Shown here: positions 1-9,695 of the stretch, one piece after another | Layout: the number at the start of each line of letters is the position of its first letter | Position numbering within the stretch: position 1 is the stretch's first letter | Source: Gimesia sp. | GTDB lineage: Bacteria > Planctomycetota > Planctomycetia > Planctomycetales > Planctomycetaceae | Length of the DNA stretch: 61,586 bases | NCBI GenBank assembly: GCA_002706765.1 | Contig: PAJV01000024.1 | Coordinates: 1-61,586, forward strand | Direction: 5' to 3' | The notes under the pieces: generated by a model | Told to the model about the DNA's origin: nothing | Seen by the model: the letters and a program-made list of their open reading frames with translations, nothing else | Database searches by the model: none | Translations under genes and position numbers: made by a program

Positions 1-1944
1 TTCGAACGCGAATATCGTTACAGCCTGATCGCAGTCAATGCAGAACGCCGTCGTGCCGCATCAGAGAAAGAAGATCAGTACTGGGAATCGCGGCATCAGG
101 TCGCGAAAACAGAAGTACTCAAACAGCCTCAAGTCAAAGTGCCTGCTGCTGTGAAGGGACTGCGAGCGAATAATGCCATCGATCACTTCATCAATCAGCG
201 ACTGGCTGAAGAGAAGGTCGCACAGTCACCTCTGCTCAACGATCTGGCTTTCCTGCGCAGGCTCTCCCTGGATACGACGGGAACCGTACCTTCCCCGGAG
301 CAGATCAGCGAATACCTGGCCGACGATCCCCAAACACGACGTGCGAATGCCATTCAGCGTCTGATCAATAATCCTGCCTGGGCAGACAACTGGGTGGGTT
401 ACTGGCAGGATGTGCTGGCCGAAAACCCGAACATTGTGAATCCCACATTGAACAATACCGGCCCCTTCCGCTGGTGGATTCATGAATCATTCTATGATAA
501 CAAGCCTTTCGACCGGTTCCTGACTGAACTGGTGATGATGGAAGGCAGTAAATATTTCGGCGGTCCGGCCGGCTTCGAAATGGCATCACAGAACGATGCG
601 CCGATGGCGGCCAAAGCACATATTATCGGCCAGACATTCCTGGGGCTGAATATGCAATGTGCCCGCTGCCATGATGCACCGTTCCACGATTTTAAACAGC
701 GCGACCTGTTCAGCCTGGCGGCGATGCTCAAACGCAGCCCCCAGGGGGTTCCCAAAACCAGTACGGTTCCCGGTTTTGATTTCAAATCGAATTCGATGCT
801 GATTTCAGTCACGCTGCTACCCGGCGAGAATGTGACTCCTAAATGGACGTTTGATGAACTCGTCAAACCCGGCGCTTATCCGGAGAGCTACCTGCGGTCT
901 TCCCAGGATACGCGTCAACAGCTGGCGGCGACAATTACTGCGCCTCAAAACGAACGCTTTGCGAATGTGATTGTGAATCGGGTCTGGAAGCGCTATCTCG
1001 GGCATGGGCTGGTGGAACCGGTAGATGACTGGGATGGCCAGGAACCTTCGCATCCCGAGCTGCTGAAGTACCTGTCCCAGCAGTTTGTGATTCATGGCTA
1101 CGATATCAAGTATCTGGCACAACTGATTTTTGAATCGGATCTGTATCAGCGGGAAGCAGCGACCGATATGACAAAAATCCAGGGGTTGCTGGATACGACC
1201 TATCATTTTTCTTCACCCGTTCTGCGTCGCATGGAAGCCGAGCAGATTGTCGATTCCCTGTTTGCTATCTGTGGCAAACCTCTGGATGCCGGTCGGATGT
1301 GTATTGATATTGATGGAGCCCGAAATTACCAGAGTTCACTCGATCTGGGAACACCGCGTCGTGCGTGGGAGTTTACTTCTCCTTCCAATGAACGCGACCG
1401 GCCCAGCCTGGCACTGCCTTTCGGTCAGCCCTTTATTACTTTTTTGAAGACGTTTGGCTGGCGCGATACACGGCAGAGTCCTGTGACAGTTCGCGAATAT
1501 GCGGCCACGGCGCTGCAGCCGGCCATTCTTGCGAATGGAGTCATCGGCAAGCGGTTCACCCGGCTTTCTGACGACAGTGATTTTACTGCCCTCGCGTTAC
1601 AGAAACAGTCCGTCGACCAGTTAATCAAGCAGACGGTACTGAAGACACTCACTCGTGAACCGACCGAAACTGAGTTAAAAATTTTCGTCGAACTGCTCAG
1701 CCCTGGTTATGCGGAACGCATCAACGAGGGAGCAGAGATCGTCACGCGTGAGCCCCTGCCACGCAACCTGGTGGCCTGGTCAAATCATTTGAGCCCCGAG
1801 GCCAATGAAATTAAAGTATCCCTGGAGGCAGCCGTCAAAGAGGGGGATCTTCCCACAGCACGATTGAACGAGGACTGGCGGAACCGCTATGAAGATATGC
1901 TCTGGACGTTGTTGAATTCTCCGGAATTCCTTTTCGTACCCTGA
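1..1944 (+). CDS. DUF1549/DUF1553 domain protein (5' end outside window)
   Basis: The reading frame is open from the first base, so the start lies upstream and 647 residues are visible. The segment beginning near base 160 resembles the start of DUF1549, with an IDHFI-type opening and an RRLSLDTTGTVPSPEQ stretch. A CARCH haem c-type motif (CxxCH) lies at bases 658-672. The C-terminal half has the DUF1553 pattern, including NRVWKRYLGHGLVEP and a late LLNSPEFLFV. These proteins are exported and greatly expanded in Planctomycetota; their reaction is not established, although a cytochrome-like role is often assumed. The DUF1501 gene starts 56 bases downstream, the usual partner arrangement. Family assignment is secure, function is not. 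Confidence 0.9.
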   Translation, partial: FEREYRYSLIAVNAERRRAASEKEDQYWESRHQVAKTEVLKQPQVKVPAAVKGLRANNAIDHFINQRLAEEKVAQSPLLNDLAFLRRLSLDTTGTVPSPEQISEYLADDPQTRRANAIQRLINNPAWADNWVGYWQDVLAENPNIVNPTLNNTGPFRWWIHESFYDNKPFDRFLTELVMMEGSKYFGGPAGFEMASQNDAPMAAKAHIIGQTFLGLNMQCARCHDAPFHDFKQRDLFSLAAMLKRSPQGVPKTSTVPGFDFKSNSMLISVTLLPGENVTPKWTFDELVKPGAYPESYLRSSQDTRQQLAATITAPQNERFANVIVNRVWKRYLGHGLVEPVDDWDGQEPSHPELLKYLSQQFVIHGYDIKYLAQLIFESDLYQREAATDMTKIQGLLDTTYHFSSPVLRRMEAEQIVDSLFAICGKPLDAGRMCIDIDGARNYQSSLDLGTPRRAWEFTSPSNERDRPSLALPFGQPFITFLKTFGWRDTRQSPVTVREYAATALQPAILANGVIGKRFTRLSDDSDFTALALQKQSVDQLIKQTVLKTLTREPTETELKIFVELLSPGYAERINEGAEIVTREPLPRNLVAWSNHLSPEANEIKVSLEAAVKEGDLPTARLNEDWRNRYEDMLWTLLNSPEFLFVP

Positions 1945-2000
1945 TCGAACTCGATTCTGACTGATAATCCAACCTGCAACATTAATCATAAGAGTGAACC

Positions 2001-3341
2001 ATGAACACATTTGATTCGACACGACGTGACTTTTTAAGACAGGCTTCGCTCACCGGTCTGGCAGCGTCTGCAATGGGAACTCCCTGGCAGCAGCTGCTGG
2101 CGTCTGAGAAACACGCTGAGAAAAAACATGGTGCGAAAAAACTCCCGATGCCCGTGGGTAAAGCCGAGCATTGTATCATGATCTGGCTGGGCGGCGGTTC
2201 CTGCCACATCGATACCTGGGATCCCAAACGCAAGGGTGATCCTAAAACGAAAAAAGCCGGTTCCTATTATGATCCGATTCCGACGGCGATTAAGGGAACC
2301 GAAGTCTGTGAACATCTTGCCAAATGCGCGCCGATTCTCGATCGGTTCAACATCGTGAGATCGGTACATCATGAAGTGATCGACGAGCATGCGGCGGCAA
2401 CCAACCGCATGCATACCGGGCGTCCGACAACCGGAACGATTACTTATCCTTCAGTCGGTTCTGTCGTAGCACACAAACGGGGATCTGCCAGTGACCATGC
2501 CCCCGCGTATGTGTTGATCGGGTATCCCAACGTGACCCGCGGTCCCGGCTTTCTGGGCAGCCAGGCGGGGTATATCTATCTGACCGACACCAGTGCCGGA
2601 CCCAGTGGCTTCACGCGTTCTTCCCGAGTCAATCAGAGTCGTCAGGATCGCCGTGAACGTCTGCTGACGAAAATGCGGGCCGAGTTCCGCCAGAAAAGTG
2701 TGGGAGGACAGACGATTCAGGATTACGATCAGTCGGTCGCCGAGGCGCTGCGTCTGTCCGGACCTGAATTCATGAAAGTCTTCCAGCTGGACAATGAAAA
2801 AAGCGATCTCCGCAACATGTATGGCGGTGAGTTCGGTCAACGCTGCCTGCTGTCGCGTCGCCTGATTCAGTCTGGCGTGCGGTTCATTGAAGTCTCGCAT
2901 AACCTGAACTTTGTGAACGGCACCGGCTGGGATACCCATAACGACGGTCAACTTAACCAGCATCTGCTGATCAAGGAACTGGACTCCGCGCTGTCAGCGC
3001 TGGTACTTGACCTGGAACAGAATAAGCTGCTGGATAAAACATTGATCGTTGTCGCTTCGGAGTTCGGTCGTCCTGCCGGTTTCGATGGAGGCGGAGGCCG
3101 CGGACATCAATCCAAGGCTTTCAGCGTTGTCCTCGCTGGCGGCGGTCTGCAGAATGGAAAAACCATCGGGGAAACGAATGAACTGGGTGAAGAAATCGTC
3201 TCCCGTCCGGTTTCTGTCCCCGATCTGCATGCAACGATTTACGCTTCGCTGGGTATCGATCCCAGTGAAGAGCTTTTTGCCGGCGATCGTCCCGTGCCAA
3301 TTACCGATCTGGGTGATCCCGTGCGGGAACTGTTTTCATAA
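2001..3341 (+). CDS. DUF1501 domain protein, Tat-exported
   Basis: This 446-residue protein has a twin-arginine signal near its N terminus (TRRDFLRQ, arginines 8 and 9) followed by an alanine-rich hydrophobic stretch, so export of a folded protein is likely. The body has the DUF1501 layout: MIWLGGGSCHIDTWDPK early, a GWDTHNDG motif in the middle, and VVASEFGRP followed by GRGHQSKAFSVVLAGGG late. DUF1501 belongs to the alkaline-phosphatase/sulfatase-like superfamily, but no specific substrate is known. It follows the DUF1549/DUF1553 gene closely and the two are presumably co-transcribed, ending at the hairpin terminator at 3375-3410. The ATG is preceded by AGAGTGAACC. Confidence 0.92.
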   Translation: MNTFDSTRRDFLRQASLTGLAASAMGTPWQQLLASEKHAEKKHGAKKLPMPVGKAEHCIMIWLGGGSCHIDTWDPKRKGDPKTKKAGSYYDPIPTAIKGTEVCEHLAKCAPILDRFNIVRSVHHEVIDEHAAATNRMHTGRPTTGTITYPSVGSVVAHKRGSASDHAPAYVLIGYPNVTRGPGFLGSQAGYIYLTDTSAGPSGFTRSSRVNQSRQDRRERLLTKMRAEFRQKSVGGQTIQDYDQSVAEALRLSGPEFMKVFQLDNEKSDLRNMYGGEFGQRCLLSRRLIQSGVRFIEVSHNLNFVNGTGWDTHNDGQLNQHLLIKELDSALSALVLDLEQNKLLDKTLIVVASEFGRPAGFDGGGGRGHQSKAFSVVLAGGGLQNGKTIGETNELGEEIVSRPVSVPDLHATIYASLGIDPSEELFAGDRPVPITDLGDPVRELFS

Positions 3342-3374
3342 GCCCGCATCGTAACGAAAACCAGTACAAAGCAT

Positions 3375-3410
3375 CCAGGATGGCTGATCACTCAGTCATC
3401 CTGGTTTTGT
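3375..3410 (+). terminator. Intrinsic terminator after the DUF1501 gene
   Basis: A 12-base stem (CCAGGATGGCTG against CAGTCATCCTGG, one G-T pair) with a 6-base loop is followed directly by TTTTG. It starts 33 bases after the DUF1501 stop codon and separates that operon from the next gene. Confidence 0.8.
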
Positions 3411-3527
3411 TTCCGGGGCGTTCTGCCTATTAAGCGATCCTGTCTTAGCTGACATCTGCGTACGAGAAGTGTATTCTTGATTGATAAGAATTCCAGTACG
3501 TTGAATTTCTGCTTAAAGGTTTGTTTC

Positions 3528-6500
3528 ATGCCGTCCCGGTCTTCGCATTTCGCTATCATTACTGCAACAGTCCTGTTTCTGGGGATGCTGGCGCTGTTTC
3601 TGACTCTCAAAGCACCGCCGGAGGGGAAGAACGCGCCAGGTGATCTGGAGCTCATCAGCTATGATCGGGCACAGGAACTGCTGAAACTGAAAAATGAAGG
3701 TGTCGCTTACTTGGAGAACGAGAAGTACGCCAACGCGGATCAACTGCTGGAACAATTGACAGAACAGCTGCCTACGGAAGAGATTGGCTTTCGCAATTTA
3801 ACGATCTGCCGCCTGCTGCAACTGACGCCTGACAAATTAGCGCAGGAGCCGGCAGGGAAAAAACTGGAAGCGCTGGCAGTAAATGCCTTGAAACAGCTGA
3901 TGCAAATATTTCCAGAATCCGCGGTCAGTTCAATTCTGGCTGCCCGTATCCATTTGGCATTGGGGAAACCTCTCCAGTCGCAGGCTGATCTTGTCCAGGC
4001 AACAGAACTGAAACCCGACGATGCCGCGATCTGGTTTGAATTGTCACAGGTACAAAAACAGATTCCAGCACAGGACAAACCATCGCAGGCGAATAAGTCG
4101 CTGGCGAAAGCATGGGAGTTGCAGCCTGATAATCTGTTTCTGACGCTGGAGTATCTGCAGGTCACAGCAGAGCAACATTCAGAGCAGGTGGCGGCTCTGT
4201 TCGAGAAAGTCAAAACGCTGTCGGCTCCCCTCGCTGCCAGTGTCAAAGATCATACGCGCCTGGATTTGAATCAGCTGATAGAAGATTCACTGGCTGCAAT
4301 CAAGGACAGTCAATGGAATGTAGTACTCCGCAACGCACGCATTATGCGAAATGTGTTGATTGCGGAAGACCTCGTCAAAAGTGATCGCCGACGCGTGGAA
4401 CAGAACCCGCTGGAGTTTGTGATTCATGATTTTCCCCCGGCGTTCTATCAGGCAGTCGATTGGCCCACCCCACAGAAGCCGCGTACGGTGGAATTTGCTG
4501 CTGCACGTCCCCTTGTATTTTCCCCGGCTCTTACTTCAGAAATCAAAGATTTCCAGGTTGCCGACTTTAATCTGGATGGAAAACCAGACTTGATTGTGCT
4601 GACCGCGAAACAGGTTTCCGTCTATTCTCAGCAGGGAGAGACCTGGGCATTGATCACACAGCAGGAACTGGAAGGCGAATTTAGAGAGGTCACGGTTGTT
4701 GATCTGGATGCGGATGTGCAAACGCTGACGCCACCGGAGGCGACTGAAAAAAAAGAGCCGACAGAGTTTCCCATTTCACCAGCGCGTGACGCCGACCTGG
4801 ATCTGGTGCTGAGTGGAAAATCGGGAATCAGGGTATTTGAAAATCAGATGGATTCGAAAACAGGCCAGCGACTTCTGGTAATCAAAGCACAGCCGGAAAC
4901 TCTGGATTCCCTTACCGATCTGCTGGCAGTCAATTTTTCGGATCTGGATCATGATGGCGACCTGGATCTGGTGGCGTCGACAGAGCAGGGGATTTCGCTC
5001 TGGTCGAATCGTGGTGATTTCACGTTTCGAAATATCAGCGATCAAAGCCAGTTGCCTCCTGCGGATCTGGCAGCAACTTCGATGATCCGCGTCGACTGGG
5101 ACCGGGATGTGGACCTCGATCTGATCTTATGCAGTCATCAGTCGAAGCAGGCCGGTTATCTGGAAAATTTACGTCATGGTCGATTTCGCTGGCGTCCGTT
5201 TACCCAGGTCGAAGTGAATGACGGGCCTACTGCAAATCAATTTGAAGAATGTATTCTCGCGGACTTTGATCGCAATGGTTCCTGGGACCTGATAGGAGTG
5301 ATCAATCAGGGGTTATTGCTGGCTGAGACCAAGAGACCCGAACCGGGCAGCGTGCAGATTGCTTCCGTACAGCAAATCAGTGGGATTGAGCCTGTCAATT
5401 TACAGGGTAATGTGTTGCAGTCTGGTGATCTGAATAATAATGGTGTGATGGATGTGGTGGCAATGAGTTCCACCGGGCTGCAACTGTTACTGGGAACCGC
5501 AGAGCAGAGAACGGAGCAGACCGCATATGTGAAAGATCAGGTGCTCAGTTCATCGGCGCCGATTCAGAAGTACCGCCTTGCCGATCTGAATCAGGATGGC
5601 AGCCTGGATGTGATTACTGTTGTACGCGATCAGATTGTGTATCAGCAGAATATGGGCAATGATTATCACTGGATTGATGTTTCATTGCGGGCCGAGCAGA
5701 TCAAGGGAGAAGTCAAATCTGCCAGTGGGCGCGTGAATCATTATGGCATCGGCAGTCTGCTGGAATTACGCAGTGGCACAATCTATCAACCGCAGATCGT
5801 CGCCGGGCAGTCGACGCATTTTGGTCTGGGGAATCAGAGTGTCGCCGAAGCGATTCGCGTGTTGTGGACTAATGGCATTCCCGTCAACATCATCAATTCG
5901 AAAACTGATCAACGAATCTATGAGAAGCAGACATTGATGGGCTCCTGTCCTTATCTTTATACATGGGACGGGGAGCAGTTTTCCTTTTATACAGATCTGC
6001 TCTGGGCGGCTCCCATCGGGCTGCAGTTTGCACAGGGAGTGGTGGCGCCCAGTCGTGACTGGGAATATCTCAAAATTGAGGGAGACCGTCTCCAGCCGAA
6101 AGACGGTGTGTATGAACTGCGAATCACCGAAGAACTCTGGGAAGCCGGCTACTTTGATACCGTGCAGCTCTCAACCGTTGATCATCCGGCTGATGTGAAG
6201 ATTTTTTCGAATGAAAAGGTCGGTTCCCCCGATCTGGCGGCGTTCAAAATTCATACGGTGCAACATCCGCAAGTGCCCCGCGCGGCTGTGAATCATAAGG
6301 GCCGCGATGTGCTGCCTGAAATCAGGAATGCGGATGATGTGTATGCCAAAACGTTCGACGAAAAATATCGACAGGGGCTGACGGAAGATCATGCGCTGGA
6401 ACTGGATCTCAATACGGCGGCAGTCAAAGATACGAAAGCGGCACCTCGCATCAGACTGTTTCTGACTGGCTGGATTTATCCAACGGATACGGGAATCAAT

Positions 6501-7238
6501 CTGGCATTATCCGAGAATCCCTCCATGCCTTCCCCACAACCGCCTTCCCTGGCGGTGCCTGATAAAACGGGCGCATGGAAAACCATTCAACCCTTCATGG
6601 GATTTCCCGGTGGTAAGACGAAAACGATTGTCGTTGATCTGACGGAGCAGTTTCTGACAGATGATTATCGTGTGCGGATCGAAACGAATATGGAGTTTTA
6701 CTGGGATCAAGTCTTTTTTACTGTAGACGAAACGCCGGCGGAATTGAAGGTGCAATCATTGCCACTGGAATCGGCGCGGTTGAAGTACCGTGGATTTTCC
6801 ACGCCTCTCATCCATCCGGGCAACGGGCCGGAACGCTATGACTATCAGAGTCTCACGACCGGCATTCAGTGGCCGCCCATGCAGGGAGGCTTTACGCGTT
6901 ATGGTGATGTGAAACCGCTGGTGGAATCGGCTGACAATCGCCTGGTGATCATGGGCTCCGGGGATGAGATGCGGCTGCGGTTCAAAGTGCCTGCAGAGCC
7001 TGTCAGGCCGGGCTGGAAGCGGGATTTTGTGCTGCATAATGTGGGTTGGGACAAGGATGCCAACCTGCATACGATTCTGGGGCAGTCGGTTGAGCCGCTG
7101 CCATTTCGCGAGATGCAGAGTTATCCTTATCCGACGGAAACGTATCCGGACGAAAAAGTGTTACGTCAGGATCAGCGTCTGTATCATACCCGACGACAGA
7201 ACAGTGCGGCTTTCTGGAATTCTATGCTGGAACCCTGA
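3528..7238 (+). CDS. Large secreted TPR / VCBS (FG-GAP) / ASPIC-UnbV protein
   Basis: The frame is open from a TTG at 3477, but the ATG at 3528 has AAAGG upstream and gives a good signal anchor (FAIITATVLFLGMLALFL), so 1236 residues are proposed. Residues about 40-260 are helical and TPR-like. They are followed by several VCBS/FG-GAP repeats with Asp-rich loops (DFNLDGKPDL, DLDHDGDLDL, DFDRNGSWDL, DLNNNGVMDV, DLNQDGSLDV), which usually form a calcium-binding beta-propeller. An ASPIC/UnbV-like segment follows (GIGSLLELRSG to IRVLWTNGIP). The last 430 or so residues, starting near GSCPYLYTWDG, match no domain I can name. Extracytoplasmic localisation is likely; function is unknown. Confidence 0.88.
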   Translation: MPSRSSHFAIITATVLFLGMLALFLTLKAPPEGKNAPGDLELISYDRAQELLKLKNEGVAYLENEKYANADQLLEQLTEQLPTEEIGFRNLTICRLLQLTPDKLAQEPAGKKLEALAVNALKQLMQIFPESAVSSILAARIHLALGKPLQSQADLVQATELKPDDAAIWFELSQVQKQIPAQDKPSQANKSLAKAWELQPDNLFLTLEYLQVTAEQHSEQVAALFEKVKTLSAPLAASVKDHTRLDLNQLIEDSLAAIKDSQWNVVLRNARIMRNVLIAEDLVKSDRRRVEQNPLEFVIHDFPPAFYQAVDWPTPQKPRTVEFAAARPLVFSPALTSEIKDFQVADFNLDGKPDLIVLTAKQVSVYSQQGETWALITQQELEGEFREVTVVDLDADVQTLTPPEATEKKEPTEFPISPARDADLDLVLSGKSGIRVFENQMDSKTGQRLLVIKAQPETLDSLTDLLAVNFSDLDHDGDLDLVASTEQGISLWSNRGDFTFRNISDQSQLPPADLAATSMIRVDWDRDVDLDLILCSHQSKQAGYLENLRHGRFRWRPFTQVEVNDGPTANQFEECILADFDRNGSWDLIGVINQGLLLAETKRPEPGSVQIASVQQISGIEPVNLQGNVLQSGDLNNNGVMDVVAMSSTGLQLLLGTAEQRTEQTAYVKDQVLSSSAPIQKYRLADLNQDGSLDVITVVRDQIVYQQNMGNDYHWIDVSLRAEQIKGEVKSASGRVNHYGIGSLLELRSGTIYQPQIVAGQSTHFGLGNQSVAEAIRVLWTNGIPVNIINSKTDQRIYEKQTLMGSCPYLYTWDGEQFSFYTDLLWAAPIGLQFAQGVVAPSRDWEYLKIEGDRLQPKDGVYELRITEELWEAGYFDTVQLSTVDHPADVKIFSNEKVGSPDLAAFKIHTVQHPQVPRAAVNHKGRDVLPEIRNADDVYAKTFDEKYRQGLTEDHALELDLNTAAVKDTKAAPRIRLFLTGWIYPTDTGINLALSENPSMPSPQPPSLAVPDKTGAWKTIQPFMGFPGGKTKTIVVDLTEQFLTDDYRVRIETNMEFYWDQVFFTVDETPAELKVQSLPLESARLKYRGFSTPLIHPGNGPERYDYQSLTTGIQWPPMQGGFTRYGDVKPLVESADNRLVIMGSGDEMRLRFKVPAEPVRPGWKRDFVLHNVGWDKDANLHTILGQSVEPLPFREMQSYPYPTETYPDEKVLRQDQRLYHTRRQNSAAFWNSMLEP

Positions 7239-7322
7239 TCGCGAATTCCCGAGTGCAATTGCCTGACTGATTCGGTAGAATGCGGACTGACTGACTCACA
7301 TTGATTTTAACCCAGGTTTCCC

Positions 7323-8153
7323 ATGATGCGATTGCTTTCTCTTAGTTGGTTTGTTTTGTTGACTCTCTGTACCACTGAAATGGTACAGGCTGCGGAGCTG
7401 TTGTATCCGCTCTCCGTGGCAGCAGCTGACAAAGGCCCTGTCTATGTGGCCGATCGTAAACTGCCTGGCATCTGGAGTGTGGAGAACGGCAAAGCAACCA
7501 GTTTTTTCACCGGCTCGAAAGTTTTCCGCACGCCTCTCAATGCGGTCCGTTGTGTGGCGATCGACAAGGAGGGACATGTTCTGGCCGGTGATTCGTCGAC
7601 GCGGGAAGTGTATCGGTTTGAAAAAGCGGGGGCCAAGCCTCAGCCACTGACGAACGGAGGAATCGGCATTCCCATGGATGTGGTAGTGTTGAAGAACGGG
7701 GACCTGCTGGTTTCTGACCTGGAACTGCAGCAGATCTGGAAAGTCCCCGCCGCGGGTGGCAAGCCGACTCTGTTTGCCAAAGTTGAGGCGCCTCGAGGTC
7801 TGGCGCTGGACCAGGGGGAAAACCTGTGGGTCGTTTCCGGGACAGCAGATCAACTGCTGAAAGTCAGTCCGGACGGGAAAGTCGCCGTGGTGGTGAAAGG
7901 CCGACCTTTCAATTTTCCCCATGATGTCGTGGTGCTGGACGACGGCTCGGCGATTGTGAGCGACGGATATGAGAAAGCCCTCTGGAAAGTCGCTGCCGAC
8001 GGAACCACAGAAAAATGGGTGGTCGGCGAACCGTTTAAAAATCCGGTGGGAATCACCCGCCAGGGACAGAACATCCTGGTTTCAGACCCGCATGCAAAAA
8101 CAGTGTTCTCGGTTGATCCTGAGAAAAACGTCAGTGAGCTGTTGAGCCCCTGA
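7323..8153 (+). CDS. Secreted NHL-repeat beta-propeller protein
   Basis: The 276-residue product starts with a signal peptide ending near VQAAE. Its body is built of repeated 40-residue units of NHL/SMP-30 type, recognisable by recurring PMDVVVLKNGDLLVSD, APRGLALDQGENLWVVS and FPHDVVVLDDGSAIVSD. Such propellers generally bind ligands or act as lactonases, but no catalytic signature is clear here. Two consecutive ATG codons occur at 7323 and 7326, and either could be used. It converges with the VCBS lipoprotein gene, with only 15 bases between the stop codons and no obvious terminator. Confidence 0.85.
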   Translation: MMRLLSLSWFVLLTLCTTEMVQAAELLYPLSVAAADKGPVYVADRKLPGIWSVENGKATSFFTGSKVFRTPLNAVRCVAIDKEGHVLAGDSSTREVYRFEKAGAKPQPLTNGGIGIPMDVVVLKNGDLLVSDLELQQIWKVPAAGGKPTLFAKVEAPRGLALDQGENLWVVSGTADQLLKVSPDGKVAVVVKGRPFNFPHDVVVLDDGSAIVSDGYEKALWKVAADGTTEKWVVGEPFKNPVGITRQGQNILVSDPHAKTVFSVDPEKNVSELLSP

Positions 8154-8168
8154 CAGAGGCGTCAGGTA

Positions 8169-9695
8169 TTACTCTGGTTTTTTCGGCCCTTCGTTCCACC
8201 AGATCGAGAACCATTCAGTTTTGTCTTGCTGGTCTGTTTCACGTCCTTCAAAATTGCCAACGGCCAGATCAATAGCGCCGTCTCCATCGAAGTCGCCGGC
8301 TGTGATGACGGGATGCTGGCCCATCGAGTAATCAAGGGGGTGAGCTAAAAACTTGCCTGGTGAGTGTTGCTCGTACCAGACAATGGTATTACGTTGTTCT
8401 TTGTAATCCCAGGTCATGGTGCAAGTGGCGAGATCAATGTCGCCATCGCCGTCAAAGTCGCCGTGCGCGGCGCAGTAAGCACCGGTCAGCGGGGCAATCT
8501 GATGGTGGGTAAAAGGGAATACTCCTTTGTTTTCCAGCCATTGCAGCGAATGACTGGGTCGGAGTTCGAAACTGTCCATGGTGTCGCCGTTGGTATAGAG
8601 CAGATCGAGGTCGTCATCCTGATCGAGATCCACCAGCGCGATACTGGACGATCCGTAAGCGGGATCAGCAGCCTGGTAAACAGTCTCTTTACGAAACTGC
8701 CCATGACCTTCATTGAGAAACGCGACAATGATTTCGTGTTCCTGTGAGAACAACGCGACAAAATCAGGTCGTCCATCATGGTTCCAGTCAGTAATCAGCA
8801 CATGACTGGCGCCATGCCGGTTGTCGAGGACCTGCATTTCAAATTTCAGCTCCGTCTTTGAAGGAGAGACATTTTCCAGGTAGAGCAGTCGTCCGGTTTT
8901 GTGCCAGCCAAATTCGGCGATGATCAGATCCAGATCGCCGTCGGCGTCGAAGTCGGCAGCTTTGGCATCAGCCACGCGTCCCAGGTGTTCCTGTAAGATG
9001 TGTGTCTGCCAGGAGTCTGTTTTTTTGTTGAATGTCAGCAGGCTGACGATTCCCCGGTCGTGATCTGCCGGGCCAAAGCTGCCCAGGTCGGCGATGAGAT
9101 AATCGTCCTGCTGATCCTGATTCAGGTCGACGCGTTCAATATGGGCCGGGTGACTGAGTTTTGCCAGTGGTTCGAATTGAAGTTGTTTTCCATCAAATCG
9201 AATTCGTTCCACCACGCCCGAACCCATGTCGGTGAGAAGGAGTTCTTTCGGCCCGTGGTGACTGGCCCAGTTCAAATGCGCGACGGCGGGAAGTGCTTTT
9301 GAATCCGTGCGTGAAATAATCTGTTTTCGAAAACGGACGGGGCCGGAATCCGGGTGGGTGTTCTGTTCTGGCAGGCTGTGTGTTTCAGGTGCCTGCGAAA
9401 CGAAGTATTGGATGACTTGAGACTGGGGCGGGACCCGCAGGCCGGGATCAGGGTTTTGTTCGAAGTGAGCATATTCGCGCGGGATCTGCATTCGCCAGGC
9501 TTCTTTTGTCAGAATACCAGGGTCAGGGCAGAGATGACAGTGGCTGCAGAAGTTCTGGATCTCGGCGTGAAATTCCTGAAAGTGTGACTCGGCGGGCAGC
9601 GCGACAGTGGCTGGATTTTCTGTCTTGGGTTCCTGCTTCCCGCACGCAGCCAGCGTTACGAGAAACAGGAAGAGACAGAAGTGGTCCGATCTCAC
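8169..9695 (-). CDS. VCBS-repeat lipoprotein with a haem-type CxxCH motif
   Basis: The 508-residue product has a lipoprotein signal with lipobox LAAC at about residue 18. Shortly after it comes FCSHCHLCPDPG, a CxxCH motif of the c-type cytochrome kind. The rest consists of at least six VCBS/FG-GAP repeats with calcium-type loops (DLNQDQQDDYL, DFDADGDLDL, DWNHDGRPDF, DLDQDDDLDL, DFDGDGDIDL, DFDGDGAIDL). The start is a GTG overlapping the stop of the upstream SGNH hydrolase gene in a GTGA, which indicates translational coupling. A membrane-anchored propeller facing the periplasm is likely. Whether haem is attached cannot be decided from sequence. Confidence 0.88.
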   Translation of the reverse strand: MRSDHFCLFLFLVTLAACGKQEPKTENPATVALPAESHFQEFHAEIQNFCSHCHLCPDPGILTKEAWRMQIPREYAHFEQNPDPGLRVPPQSQVIQYFVSQAPETHSLPEQNTHPDSGPVRFRKQIISRTDSKALPAVAHLNWASHHGPKELLLTDMGSGVVERIRFDGKQLQFEPLAKLSHPAHIERVDLNQDQQDDYLIADLGSFGPADHDRGIVSLLTFNKKTDSWQTHILQEHLGRVADAKAADFDADGDLDLIIAEFGWHKTGRLLYLENVSPSKTELKFEMQVLDNRHGASHVLITDWNHDGRPDFVALFSQEHEIIVAFLNEGHGQFRKETVYQAADPAYGSSSIALVDLDQDDDLDLLYTNGDTMDSFELRPSHSLQWLENKGVFPFTHHQIAPLTGAYCAAHGDFDGDGDIDLATCTMTWDYKEQRNTIVWYEQHSPGKFLAHPLDYSMGQHPVITAGDFDGDGAIDLAVGNFEGRETDQQDKTEWFSIWWNEGPKKPE

